This document shows, piece by piece, positions 9,054-17,360 of a stretch of 57,138 nt of DNA. The notes under the pieces are model-generated. The model saw only the letters and a program-made list of their open reading frames with translations, did not search any database and had not been told where the DNA came from. The position numbers and the translations under genes are program-made. Within the stretch, counting starts at the first letter, position 1. The number at the start of each line of letters is the position of its first letter. This DNA comes from an uncultured Hungatella sp. GTDB taxonomy: Bacteria; Bacillota; Clostridia; Lachnospirales; Lachnospiraceae. The stretch covers positions 1 to 57,138 of the forward strand of contig CAJUPQ010000014.1 of NCBI GenBank assembly GCA_910588505.1, read 5' to 3'.

Positions 9054-9905
9054 TCATCCTTTCACCGAGCCGGCAGTCATTCCCCGGACAAAGCTCTTCT
9101 GCATCAGCAAAAATAACGTCATGATCGGCACGCATGCGATCACCATTCCCGCCAGGACCACGCCCCACTCCGTCATCAGGCCGTCCCGGAACGTCATAAG
9201 GCCCACAGGAATGGTCCGCAGCTTGGAACTGTCCACAAAAATGGTGGCAAACATAAATTCATTCCACCCATAGTAGGCGGTCATGATGACCACTGTGGAC
9301 AAGATGGGCTTGGACAGAGGCAGGTAAATGTTCTGGTAGATCTGGAACAGAGACGCCCCGTCAATGGTAGCCGCCTCCTCCAGCTCCTTGGAGATCCCCA
9401 CAAAAAAAGACCGTATCATCATAATGGACACAGGAAGCCGAAACGCGATGTAGGGCAGGATCATGGCAAACAGCGTGTTCTTAAGCTTCAAAGCCCGAAG
9501 GAGCATAAACAAAGGCAGAAGGCACACCTGAGGCGACAAAAGCAGGCCGCACATGCACAGAAGGAAGATGGCGTTCCCCAGAGGCCCCATCATCTGGCAG
9601 ATGCCAAAGGCCGCAAAGGAGGCCGTAAACACCACTCCCATGATCGTTGCCACCGTGACGATGGCGCTGTTGATAAAATACTGGGAGATTCCCTTGTTCC
9701 AGGCTGTCATGTAGTTCTCCACATGCCACACCGACGGAAGCCCCCACACATCGCCGTAGATTCCCTGGTAGTCCTTAAAGGAGGACATCAGGATCCAGAA
9801 CAGGGGGTAAATGATCATGGCTGCCAGAACAAACAAGATCAAAAGCCACAGGATCTCCCCCATACCGTAGACTCTCCGCTTTCTTATGTTTCCCTTATTC
9901 ATCAC
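9054..9905 (-). CDS. frlM: Fructosamine ABC transporter permease (FrlM)
   Basis: A 283-residue MalG-type permease with six predicted membrane spans and the EAA loop EEAATIDGASLFQIYQNIYLPLSKP near 190-214, the docking site for the ATPase. It should form a heterodimer with the FrlN permease to import fructosamines such as fructoselysine. It overlaps frlN by 4 bases (ATGA type), a sign of translational coupling, and precedes frlD by 3 bases. No ATPase gene is present in the operon; as in Bacillus, a shared MsmX-like ATPase elsewhere is expected to power it. Confidence 0.92.
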   Translation of the reverse strand: MMNKGNIRKRRVYGMGEILWLLILFVLAAMIIYPLFWILMSSFKDYQGIYGDVWGLPSVWHVENYMTAWNKGISQYFINSAIVTVATIMGVVFTASFAAFGICQMMGPLGNAIFLLCMCGLLLSPQVCLLPLFMLLRALKLKNTLFAMILPYIAFRLPVSIMMIRSFFVGISKELEEAATIDGASLFQIYQNIYLPLSKPILSTVVIMTAYYGWNEFMFATIFVDSSKLRTIPVGLMTFRDGLMTEWGVVLAGMVIACVPIMTLFLLMQKSFVRGMTAGSVKG

Positions 9906-10786
9906 CGCTCCTCCTTTTCCGCCCCAAAGCTGAAAAACTGGACTGAGGACAGGATCGCCGTGATGACAAAGATCAGCATGGCAATGGTGGACGCATAGCC
10001 CATGTTATTTTTCACAAATCCTGTCTGATACATGTGCAGGGACAATACCATGGTCGCTGTCCCAGGCCCGCCGCCTGTGAGGATATAGGGCTCATTAAAC
10101 ACGGTAAACGCTCCGGAAACCGTCAGGATCATGGTCACAAAAAACATCTGCCGCACCTGGGGAACTGTAATATAAAAAAACCGTTTGATTTTACTTGCGC
10201 CGTCCACCTCCGCCGCCTCATATAAGTCATGGGGAATCTTCTGAATCGCCACAATAAACAGCATTGCCACATACCCGGTGCTCTGCCACTGGGAGACGGC
10301 GATAACCGCGTACATGGCCGTCTTTTTGCTGCCCAGCCAGATCTTTGTCAGCCCCTCAAGCCCGATCACCTCCAGAAAACTGTTGAGCAGGCCCATCTGG
10401 GGATCATAGATAAAGTCAAACAGCAGGCACACCACAGTCATGGAGATCACTGTGGGGATAAAATAGATACTTCTCAGGGTGGGAGCCAGCTTTCGAAAAG
10501 CCACATCCTCCAGAACCGCTGCCAGCACCAGGCCGAAACCCACCTGTATTACAATGGATATGAGGGCGTACAAAATATTATTTTTCAGACAGGTCAGAAT
10601 GACCTTGTCTGAAAAAAGCGTGGCGTAATTTTTTAACCCCACCCACTCCTTTGTCACGGAGGACAAAGTAAAGGACTGAAAACTGTAGATAATGTTCCTC
10701 ACAAGAGGATAAAACACAAACACACCCAATATCGCCAAAGCCGGGACCGTAAAGGCCAGGGCTTCCATATTTCTCTTCTTTTTCAC
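9902..10786 (-). CDS. frlN: Fructosamine ABC transporter permease (FrlN)
   Basis: A 294-residue MalF-type permease with six membrane spans and an EAA motif (YEAAEVDGASKIKRFFYITVPQ) near residues 193-214. It pairs with FrlM to form the membrane channel of the fructosamine importer. It is separated from frlO by a 162-base gap carrying a strong hairpin, and overlaps frlM by 4 bases. Assignment to the frl system is by operon position; the protein family itself transports many sugars. Confidence 0.92.
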   Translation of the reverse strand: MKKKRNMEALAFTVPALAILGVFVFYPLVRNIIYSFQSFTLSSVTKEWVGLKNYATLFSDKVILTCLKNNILYALISIVIQVGFGLVLAAVLEDVAFRKLAPTLRSIYFIPTVISMTVVCLLFDFIYDPQMGLLNSFLEVIGLEGLTKIWLGSKKTAMYAVIAVSQWQSTGYVAMLFIVAIQKIPHDLYEAAEVDGASKIKRFFYITVPQVRQMFFVTMILTVSGAFTVFNEPYILTGGGPGTATMVLSLHMYQTGFVKNNMGYASTIAMLIFVITAILSSVQFFSFGAEKEER

Positions 10787-10813
10787 TTAAATCAATCCCA
10801 TCTTTTTGCAAAT

Positions 10814-10842
10814 GGGGGAGAAGCTTCTCCTCCCTCTCCCCC
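10814..10842. other. Hairpin between frlO and frlN
   Basis: GGGGGAGA (10814-10821) pairs perfectly with TCTCCCCC (10835-10842) around a 13-base loop that is itself partly palindromic. It lies in the 162-base gap between the binding-protein gene and the permease gene without a following T run. Such hairpins often protect the 3' end of the highly expressed binding-protein message while lowering permease expression; that role is inferred. Confidence 0.5.
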
Positions 10843-10948
10843 TGCCCATCGTCGTGTGTCAGATCTGTCACGTCCGCTTCCCGCCGGAAAGCTTCCGTCC
10901 AACCGCTGATCCAATAACCCGCGCCCCCAGATCCTCGGTCATCCGCTG

Positions 10949-12286
10949 TCAGTGCAGAGAAGCCGCCGCTTCCTGTACCTGTTTCATAACGCTCTCCGGA
11001 GTCTCGTCGCCTGTAGCGATGGCCTGGGCGCCCTGTCCGTACACGGTGTAGACGGACGCGTCGCAGGCATTGTCAAACCACGGAGCCAAAGTGGACGCGG
11101 ACTTGATCAGATCCATGGCCTCCAGCTGGGATGGCAAAGCGTTGGTCTCATCCACAGCGCCGTCCACACTGGAGATATCCCCGCACTGGGTAGTCAAAGC
11201 CTCACCGCCATTCTTGCTCACCAGCCATTTTAAAAACTTCTGACACTCTTCGGGATACTTGGCCTTGTTGCTGATCATAAACCCTTCCGGAGCCCCTGTC
11301 AGGGCGTTGACATCCCCTTTTCCCTCTTCAAACGCCGGAAAGTTAAAAAATCCATACTCAAAATCCTCAGGGATCACCTTCTCCACATGTGGAATCTCAG
11401 CCAGCTGTAGATACATAATGGGGGCCTGGCCTGTGGCGAAGTAATTATTTCTCGCGGCCTCATGGTCAATAGCCACACAGGTGTCTCCCATGTAGGTGGT
11501 CAGCTGCTGCCATTTCTTTAAAACCTCCACATAGGCAGGGTCCGTGAACTCGCCGGTGGCAGCGTCATAATCTTTTGCCAGAACCTCCGGGTCCACCATT
11601 CTCTGGTTCATGGTCCCAAGGTAGTGGAGGATGGCCCAGTTGTCGGACAGCCCCTCCACCACCGGAGTCTCATAGCCCGCGGCCTTCAGCGTATCCAGAA
11701 CCGCGATAAACTCATTCCATGTGGTGGGAACCTGGATGTTATTGTCCGCAAATATCTTTTTGTTATACCAGAACACCTTCCCGTCCTGGGACCAGGGCAC
11801 CCCGTAGATCTGGCCCTCAAAGGTAAACCCGTCCACGCTGGCCTGGGCGATCTTGCCGGACCACTCTGTGTCCGCCTCAAACATCTCATTGAGAGGCGTC
11901 ACATTGCCCGAGGCGATCATCTCCTGGGCAAAAGTCCCTGACCAGGAGGAGAAAATATCCGGCACCTCGTCAGTGCTGACAACCATGCGGATCTTTTCCT
12001 TGTACTGATCATTTAAAATGCAGTCCATGTTAATGGTCACATTGGGATTTTCTTTCATGTACTGGTCGATCAGTTCCTTGAACATGGAATTCTTCGGATC
12101 ATTGGGCCAGCGGTGGAAGAAATTGATGACCACCTGATCCACGCCTGTCTGACCGTCCCCGGCTCCCGCGCCAGCTTTGGCGCCGCCTGCCGCCTGTGTC
12201 CCGCCGGCGTCGCCGCCTGAGCATGCTGCCAGGGACAAGCCCATGACCGCTGCCAATGTAAGGGCTGCCACTTTCTTCATCTTCAT
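10949..12286 (-). CDS. frlO: Fructosamine ABC transporter substrate-binding lipoprotein (FrlO)
   Basis: A 445-residue family 1 solute-binding protein. The signal peptide MKMKKVAALTLAAVMGLSLA ends in a lipobox LAAC, so the mature protein is anchored by a lipidated Cys to the outer face of the membrane. The body has the usual two-lobe pattern (INFFHRWPNDPKN near the N-terminus, a Trp-rich ligand region). The start at 12286 has AGGAGGATTT just upstream; an upstream ATG at 12328 would put 14 extra residues before the signal and has weaker support. It captures fructosamines for FrlMN. It lies between frlB and frlN in the canonical order. Confidence 0.93.
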   Translation of the reverse strand: MKMKKVAALTLAAVMGLSLAACSGGDAGGTQAAGGAKAGAGAGDGQTGVDQVVINFFHRWPNDPKNSMFKELIDQYMKENPNVTINMDCILNDQYKEKIRMVVSTDEVPDIFSSWSGTFAQEMIASGNVTPLNEMFEADTEWSGKIAQASVDGFTFEGQIYGVPWSQDGKVFWYNKKIFADNNIQVPTTWNEFIAVLDTLKAAGYETPVVEGLSDNWAILHYLGTMNQRMVDPEVLAKDYDAATGEFTDPAYVEVLKKWQQLTTYMGDTCVAIDHEAARNNYFATGQAPIMYLQLAEIPHVEKVIPEDFEYGFFNFPAFEEGKGDVNALTGAPEGFMISNKAKYPEECQKFLKWLVSKNGGEALTTQCGDISSVDGAVDETNALPSQLEAMDLIKSASTLAPWFDNACDASVYTVYGQGAQAIATGDETPESVMKQVQEAAASLH

Positions 12287-12411
12287 TTCCAAATCCTCCT
12301 TCTTGCTGTTTTTATTTCCCCGGAACATGGATCTCCGGTTCTAAAAGCGACGGAATTCAAGCCCTATTATATTTGCCAGAACCCCGTCGCTCCTATCCGT
12401 TTACAGATCTA

Positions 12412-13395
12412 TCAATATTCCATTTTCCACATATACCGACGCACGCCCAGGTCATGGCCTCTCTCGTAGGCAAAAGCGTCTGCCAGGGAGCGAAGCACCG
12501 CGCCGGCCACCAGCGGAGCGAAATACTCTCTCACCTCTTCATCGATCCCGGTCATATCAAAGGTCTCGCAGTCTACAAGCATGATGTTGTCCGAATATTT
12601 CTGACAGAAGTTGTGAGCCCTCTCATCCAGCGGCCTGGTGGCTCCAAGTCCTTTTACGATGATAAACGGTACGTCAAAGTCTGTCACCTCAAATGGTCCG
12701 TGGAAATACTCTCCGGAGTGGATACAGCTGGAATGGATCCACTGCATCTCCATCAACAGGCAGATGGCAAAAGAGTAGGTCTCGCCGTAGCAGGCGCCGC
12801 TGCCCATGGTGTAGATCAGTTTCTCCCTCTTATATTTCTTTCCCCACCCTTTTACGGTGTCCGCGTACTGGGCCTTCGCCTTCTCGATAACCTCATTGAT
12901 GTTCTCCACAGAGGCAATGCCCTTCTCGTACTTGTCGCAGGGAGCCACCGTATTGAGAATCCCAAAGATCAGGGAGTACAAAACAGCCTTGTTCAGATCG
13001 CTGGCATCTGCTTCCTTGCCCCAGTCATAGTGGATGGGATACTCCGCGGCCTTCCATAGAGGGGAATCCACCAGGTTGGACAGGGCGATGGTGGTCGCGC
13101 CTTTCTCCCTTGCGATCTCTGTAGCCTTTACCGTCTCCGGAGTGTTGCCGGAATGGGAACAGGTGATGACCACGGAATCCGGGCCAAGGGCCTTTGGCAA
13201 TCTATGTACAAACTCATTGGACGAATAGATGCTGGCAGGGATGGCGATCTCCCGGTCAAACATATACTGGGCAGGCATCATAAACGCCTGGGAACCGCCG
13301 CAGGCCACGAAATAGAAATGGTTGATGTCCTTCTTCGCGGCAACCGCCTTTACTGCAACGCCAATCTGGTCCATGTGTTCTTGCTTCATAATCAT
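12412..13395 (-). CDS. frlB: Fructoselysine 6-phosphate deglycase
   Basis: A 327-residue double-SIS-domain protein related to the isomerase half of GlmS. ACGGSQAFMMPAQY (about 32-45) and CSHSGNTPETVKATEIA (about 79-95) are the phosphosugar-binding motifs, and the segment around HSGEYFHGPFEVTD (about 236-249) carries the catalytic Glu and His typical of FrlB. It splits fructoselysine 6-phosphate into glucose 6-phosphate and lysine. First gene of the operon; GGAGG lies 5 bases before the chosen ATG (13395), and an in-frame ATG two codons later is equally possible. The upstream 100 bases are very AT-rich with palindromes. Confidence 0.93.
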   Translation of the reverse strand: MIMKQEHMDQIGVAVKAVAAKKDINHFYFVACGGSQAFMMPAQYMFDREIAIPASIYSSNEFVHRLPKALGPDSVVITCSHSGNTPETVKATEIAREKGATTIALSNLVDSPLWKAAEYPIHYDWGKEADASDLNKAVLYSLIFGILNTVAPCDKYEKGIASVENINEVIEKAKAQYADTVKGWGKKYKREKLIYTMGSGACYGETYSFAICLLMEMQWIHSSCIHSGEYFHGPFEVTDFDVPFIIVKGLGATRPLDERAHNFCQKYSDNIMLVDCETFDMTGIDEEVREYFAPLVAGAVLRSLADAFAYERGHDLGVRRYMWKMEY

Positions 13396-13442
13396 CTAAT
13401 CCTCCGCTTTCTTTTATAGGTTTTCAGGTTCATGATATAAAG

Positions 13443-13500
13443 GTTTCTTGAAACAATATATTATATAACGTTATATGCACTATTATAATATTATATATTT
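13443..13500. promoter_or_regulatory. AT-rich palindromes upstream of frlB (candidate FrlR operator/promoter)
   Basis: GTTTCTTGAAAC (13443-13454) and ATATAACGTTATAT (13463-13476) are perfect palindromes, with TATAATATTATA just beyond, all within 110 bases upstream of the frlB start. GntR/HutC regulators bind short palindromes, so one of these may be the FrlR operator. The rest of the 13396-13780 gap contains no gene I can support; CATACTAT at 13733-13740 resembles a sporulation sigma-E minus 10 box for cotJA. Confidence 0.4.
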
Positions 13501-13780
13501 CGCTATTTGTCAATAGATATTTCACATTTTATACACTTTCCCGATTTATGCATCTATTTTTTATACATACTGTACAGATCATCCCCAATGTCAGTAACTT
13601 ACGCCAATCCTGTTTTTGCCCGATCAAAGTCATGTCCTGTCTGTATCCAATCCACAGCAAAGATTTCCACAGACAATCATTATCTGGAAACCCTAACAGA
13701 AATCCTCCATATTGAAATGTACTCCAAAGACACATACTATGGTGGATATCTTAATTTGAAAATGAAAGGAGCGATGTTTT

Positions 13781-13969
13781 ATGAGCTGCTGTTGTTCCTC
13801 TGACAGATCCGGCGCCGCCCCGGCCCGCCCGCTGTCCCTGGCAATGACCACGGTTCCCATACAGCCCTGGGAGGAACCTTACGATCCCTGCAAGGCCCTG
13901 AAAACCGGAACCATTTTCCAGAGCCTGAATCTTCCTTTTTATGTGACAGGAGGTGAGGCCAATGGATGA
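13781..13969 (+). CDS. cotJA: Spore coat protein CotJA
   Basis: A 62-residue Cys- and Pro-rich protein starting MSCCCSSDRSGAAPARPLSLA, with the CotJA core TTVPIQPWEEPYDPCKALKTG near 23-43 and ending close to LPFYVTGG. It belongs to the inner spore coat complex made with CotJB and CotJC. AAAGGAG lies 10 bases before the ATG. It overlaps cotJB by 8 bases, so the two are translationally coupled. Expression in the mother cell under sigma-E is known for the Bacillus operon and is expected here. Confidence 0.9.
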   Translation: MSCCCSSDRSGAAPARPLSLAMTTVPIQPWEEPYDPCKALKTGTIFQSLNLPFYVTGGEANG

Positions 13970-14294
13970 CAGAGACACCCTTTTAAAGGAGATCGGGGAA
14001 GTGAGCTTCTTCCTGGACGATCTGCGCCTGTACCTGGACACCCACCCGCAGGAGGAGAGAGCTTTGGAGCTTTACCAGCAAAATCACCAAAAGCGGTTGG
14101 AACTTTTAAAAACCTACGCGGACAAGTTTGAGCCTCTCACCTGCCACTGTGTTGACTTAGACTCAAACGGAAGCCCGGCCTCAGACACCCTCTATGCAGG
14201 GAGAAAACACTGGACCTGGAGCGACGGCCCCATTCCCTGGGACGCTGCCGCCAACAACTGCTGTACCCTTATGTTTCCGAAAGGAGGTGTGTAA
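13962..14294 (+). CDS. cotJB: Spore coat protein CotJB
   Basis: A 110-residue CotJB protein. The helix-rich N-terminus (LLKEIGEVSFFLDDLRLYLDTHP) and the C-terminal PWDAAANNCC segment are family hallmarks. The ATG at 13962 has AGGAGGT at 13948-13954 with 7-base spacing; a GTG at 13953 lies inside that ribosome binding site and is rejected. It is placed between cotJA (8-base overlap) and cotJC (2-base gap), the standard operon. Its molecular role in the coat is not well defined in any species. Confidence 0.9.
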   Translation: MDDRDTLLKEIGEVSFFLDDLRLYLDTHPQEERALELYQQNHQKRLELLKTYADKFEPLTCHCVDLDSNGSPASDTLYAGRKHWTWSDGPIPWDAAANNCCTLMFPKGGV

Positions 14295-14296
14295 CC

Positions 14297-14908
14297 ATGT
14301 GGAGTTATGAAAAACGTCTTCAGTTCCCGGTCCACATCACAAAGACCTGCCCTAAGACCGCGTCCCTGATCATCAGCCAGTTCGGCGGCCCCGACGGGGA
14401 ACTGGCAGCCTCCATGCGTTATCTTTCCCAGAGATACACCATGCCATGCAAAGAGGTAGGCGGGCTTTTGACGGATATTGGAACAGAGGAACTGGCCCAC
14501 CTGGAGATGATATGTGCCATTATCTACCAGCTGACGAAAAATATGAAAGCGGAGGAAGCCAAAGCCTGTGGTTTTGACGCCTACTATGTGGACCACACCT
14601 CAGCCCTGTGGCCCACCGCCGCTGCCGGCGTTCCCTTCAATGCCTGCGAGTTCCAGTCCAAAGGCGACGCCGTCACAGACCTGATGGAGGATCTGGCGGC
14701 GGAACAGAAAGCCCGCACCACCTATGACAACTTGATCCGCGTCATCGACGACGCGGAAGTGCGAACTCCTCTTAAGTTTCTGCGGGCCAGGGAGGTCGTC
14801 CATTTCCAGAGGTTCGGGGAGGCCATGGAAAAGATCAAAGATAAGCTGGATGAGAATAATTTTTATTATTTCAATCCGGAATTTGATAAGCAGTTTGTGA
14901 AAGGGTAA
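14297..14908 (+). CDS. cotJC: Spore coat protein CotJC, manganese catalase family
   Basis: A 203-residue four-helix-bundle protein of the manganese-catalase type. It starts MWSYEKRLQFPV and carries metal-site residues in EELAHLEMI (about 61-69) and AREVVHFQRFGEA (about 164-176), where the Glu and His ligands of the di-manganese centre sit. Family members decompose hydrogen peroxide and may protect or cross-link the spore coat. Third gene of the cotJ operon, followed by a hairpin at 14926-14958. Confidence 0.93.
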   Translation: MWSYEKRLQFPVHITKTCPKTASLIISQFGGPDGELAASMRYLSQRYTMPCKEVGGLLTDIGTEELAHLEMICAIIYQLTKNMKAEEAKACGFDAYYVDHTSALWPTAAAGVPFNACEFQSKGDAVTDLMEDLAAEQKARTTYDNLIRVIDDAEVRTPLKFLRAREVVHFQRFGEAMEKIKDKLDENNFYYFNPEFDKQFVKG

Positions 14909-14925
14909 GGAAGATTTCCAACAAA

Positions 14926-14958
14926 AGTCCCCCACTGTATCCAAAACAGCGGGGGACT
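14926..14958. terminator. Hairpin terminator after cotJC
   Basis: AGTCCCCCACTGT (14926-14938) pairs with ACAGCGGGGGACT (14946-14958), 12 of 13 positions, around a 7-base loop. On the plus strand the T run is poor; on the minus strand it is followed by TTTTG, so it may act better for transcripts from the right. Confidence 0.65.
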
Positions 14959-15056
14959 GTCAGCGTCGGCGGTTACTGGCCTTTTTGAAGTCCTCTGACG
15001 GGATTATGACGATCCTGCTGAAAACTTCCCGGCTCTGCCTCCACATCATCCTTCCA

Positions 15057-15250
15057 TTACAGCAAAATGCGGATATCCCTGGAGGAAGATCCCACCGCGA
15101 TCCTCGCTCCTTCCAAATCTCCTTGTAATTTCACAAACACCATCTGGGTTTCCCCTGGTTTCAAAAATACCTTCTCAATTCCTCTCAATTCCTGGAAAAG
15201 CCCACTGGCCCCCTTCTCTTCCCCAACAGGACGCGCGTACACCTGAAGGA
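15057..15250 (-). pseudogene. Fragment: C-terminal end of a GH3 beta-glucosidase
   Basis: An open frame of about 60 codons encodes ELRGIEKVFLKPGETQMVF and ends VGSSSRDIRILL. These are the hallmarks of the fibronectin III-like tail of glycoside hydrolase family 3 enzymes (LKPGE turn; VG.SS.DIRL end). Everything upstream of the tail is missing, and the middle of the Fn3 domain is shortened. The frame joins the GH31 fragment at about 15245-15250. No catalytic residues remain, so it is a dead fragment left by a deletion. Confidence 0.7.
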
Positions 15251-16051
15251 TCCCCCCGCTCCTCCATACCGTTAATAAAACTCATAACCGTCTTTTCGTC
15301 ATAATCCGTGGTAAATGAGGTGGACAGCCACAGACCGTAAGTCCATGGAGCCAGTCTGACCGGCTTTCCTGTCAGATCCGTGTACCGCCTCAGCACCTCC
15401 TTCATAGACGGGTCGTTTATAAAGAAACAGTCCAGGCTTTCTTCCTGCACGCTGAACGCAGCCTTTGTCACCTGCTCCGTGCCCATTCCAGATAGAAACC
15501 GACTGTCCGTTTTTTACAAACGGGGTAAACCTCTCTCCCAGCCCATAGATCAGCTCCCTCACGGACACTCCCATCTGCTGACACATGTAAGCTTCATTCT
15601 CTTTCCCCACATCATAGGGAATCCCGGTCCAGTTGGTCTTTATGTAAGCCAGATCCCCTTCTCCTCTTTTGCTCAAAAGCTTCCCGCCCCGCTCATACCT
15701 CATAGACCAGTCCTCTTTGTCCACAACCAGGGCCAAATGGCCGCTTATAACCTTTAAGAGATTTCCCTCCTCCTTAAGAGGACTGAGTCCGGGAAGGTTT
15801 AAGGCAAACTCTGGCTCTTTTCTTTGAACGCCCTTGTGGTGGATCACCTTCACCCGGACCATTTCCGGCATCGGCGCGGTGACGCGTATCGTCAGGTTGA
15901 TCCCATCCAGGGTATCTCCTTTTTTCAGTATTTTTCTCGTAGGCGCGCAAAGCTGCACCTCATATTCGCTTTTGCGGATCTCATATACCTGCTGAGGAGA
16001 AAAACTTCCGTACCCCTCTTTTAACAGCCAGCAGCCATTATGAAATTTCAT
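15245..16051 (-). pseudogene. Broken GH31 alpha-xylosidase (YicI-like)
   Basis: The reading frame from the ATG at 16051 (MKFHNGCWLLKEGYGSF) matches the N-terminal beta-sandwich of YicI-type alpha-xylosidases through ELIYGLGERFTPFVKNGQ. A frameshift near 15,490-15,510 moves the match to another frame, which continues with FFINDPSMKEVLRRYTDLTG and LAPWTYGLWLSTSFTTDYDE up to about 15,245. There the gene stops about 300 codons in, before the catalytic Asp residues. An intact enzyme would be about 680-770 residues and remove alpha-xylose from xyloglucan oligosaccharides. The 3' side is joined directly to a GH3 tail fragment. Confidence 0.8.
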
Positions 16052-16243
16052 ATCTTTTATACCCCGCTTTTTTCGTTATAGTCTGTCTTTTACTTCCTCA
16101 TACTATCACACGATCTCTGAGAAAAACACCTTACTTTTTGTACTGAAAACCCTTAATAATTAGAACTTAAGATACAAAAACGCCGTGAAGATTCTGGAAC
16201 TACTATCTCCACGGCGTCTTTCTCTATTCCCTGGGCATGGCCT

Positions 16244-16978
16244 TTATGCTAATGCGCGCAGCTTTTTGCTGTGTTCCGTAATTACTTTTTTCATGATGTC
16301 AATGTCTGATTCTATGATTTCCAGCTTTGGGATGGCCGCCTCATACCGCTTGGCTGCCGGCACATAGTTCTCCGCCAGCAACCTTATGTTTTTATCCGTC
16401 TCGTTCTCGATATGCAGCTTTAAGTCGTCGATTTCCTCCCTTAGCGCGCAGATCTCATGTTCCATAGACGGCAGTTTCTCCACATGCTGGTTCAGCGCGC
16501 GTATCTCCTCCATGGTCGGCAGTTTCTCCACATGCTGATTCAGCGTGCGTATCTCTTCCTCCATCGTCGGCAGCTTCTCCACATGCTGGTTCAGTGCATG
16601 GATCTCTTCCTCCATCGTTGGCAGTTTCTCCACATGTTGATTCAGGATATGAATCTTATGTTCTATTACTGGCAGTTTCTTTTCTGTATGCAGGACATGC
16701 TGCTTCAACCCCTGAAGCTCTGTTTTTATCTGAGGCAGTTCCTCTTCTGTCAGTCTTGACACATTTTTATCCGTTACTGTCTCTATATGCTGCTTTAACC
16801 CCTGAAACTCTGCTTCCATGCGCGTATTTTGCTGCTTAACCCCCTGGATTTGATCGCTCATATGCACAGTATACTGCTTTAAATCATCAATCTCATCTTT
16901 CACAGGCTCCCAAGCAGTTTCCATCTTAACATCTAACAATTGCGAAATCGCCATTAAATCATCATTAGTCAATGTCAT
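16244..16978 (-). CDS. Hypothetical coiled-coil protein with 17-residue repeats
   Basis: A 244-residue acidic, helix-forming protein of unknown function. It starts MTLTNDDLMAISQLLDVK; AGGAGT lies 6 bases before this ATG, while the frame also extends upstream to 17194 without a ribosome binding site. The middle contains a tandem repeat with unit LNQHVEKLPTMEEEIRA: four close copies plus diverged ones on both sides (encoded at about 16455-16660), one copy a residue shorter (16 instead of 17). DNA identity between units is high, so the array is young. No signal peptide or membrane span. A promoter at 17332-17360 points at it. It is intact among pseudogenes. Confidence 0.7.
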   Translation of the reverse strand: MTLTNDDLMAISQLLDVKMETAWEPVKDEIDDLKQYTVHMSDQIQGVKQQNTRMEAEFQGLKQHIETVTDKNVSRLTEEELPQIKTELQGLKQHVLHTEKKLPVIEHKIHILNQHVEKLPTMEEEIHALNQHVEKLPTMEEEIRTLNQHVEKLPTMEEIRALNQHVEKLPSMEHEICALREEIDDLKLHIENETDKNIRLLAENYVPAAKRYEAAIPKLEIIESDIDIMKKVITEHSKKLRALA

Positions 16979-17331
16979 TTCATCACTCCTTTTCTGCGGC
17001 GGCACTGCAAAGCCGCCTTTTATCTCGTCATTCCATTTATCCCGTATTCTCTGTAAAACTACTATATAATTTCTCTGCCATCTCCACATCAACACCTCAC
17101 TTGTCAAAACACAGACACTTTTAATAAGATCATAATCTATCCACCCTCCTTTCTTTACATGGAAAAGGCGGTGGACAAAACAGTTTTCTACCACTGATTA
17201 TACGCAATTTTCCGATGTAACTCAACCACTTTTTCATCGTTTCCTCTGCTATGAAATATCTGCAGAAAACACAGTACGATAATACGACCTGCCAACCCTG
17301 CCGAAGAGAATTTCCGGCGAAGATTACATTA

Positions 17332-17360
17332 AGTATAGCGAAAAACTGCCGCTTTGTCAA
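17332..17360 (-). promoter_or_regulatory. Consensus promoter toward the coiled-coil gene
   Basis: On the minus strand TTGACA (17355-17360) and TATACT (17332-17337) have a 17-base spacer. Transcription would start near 17325, leaving a leader of about 350 bases before the ATG at 16978. The promoter overlaps the 3' end of the GH42 remnant. I see no gene in 16979-17331. Confidence 0.6.

Noticed and set aside
16979..17194. N-terminal extension of the coiled-coil protein to 17194
   Set aside because: It would begin with GTG without a ribosome binding site and contains an unrelated Trp/Arg-rich stretch; the ATG at 16978 has good signals.
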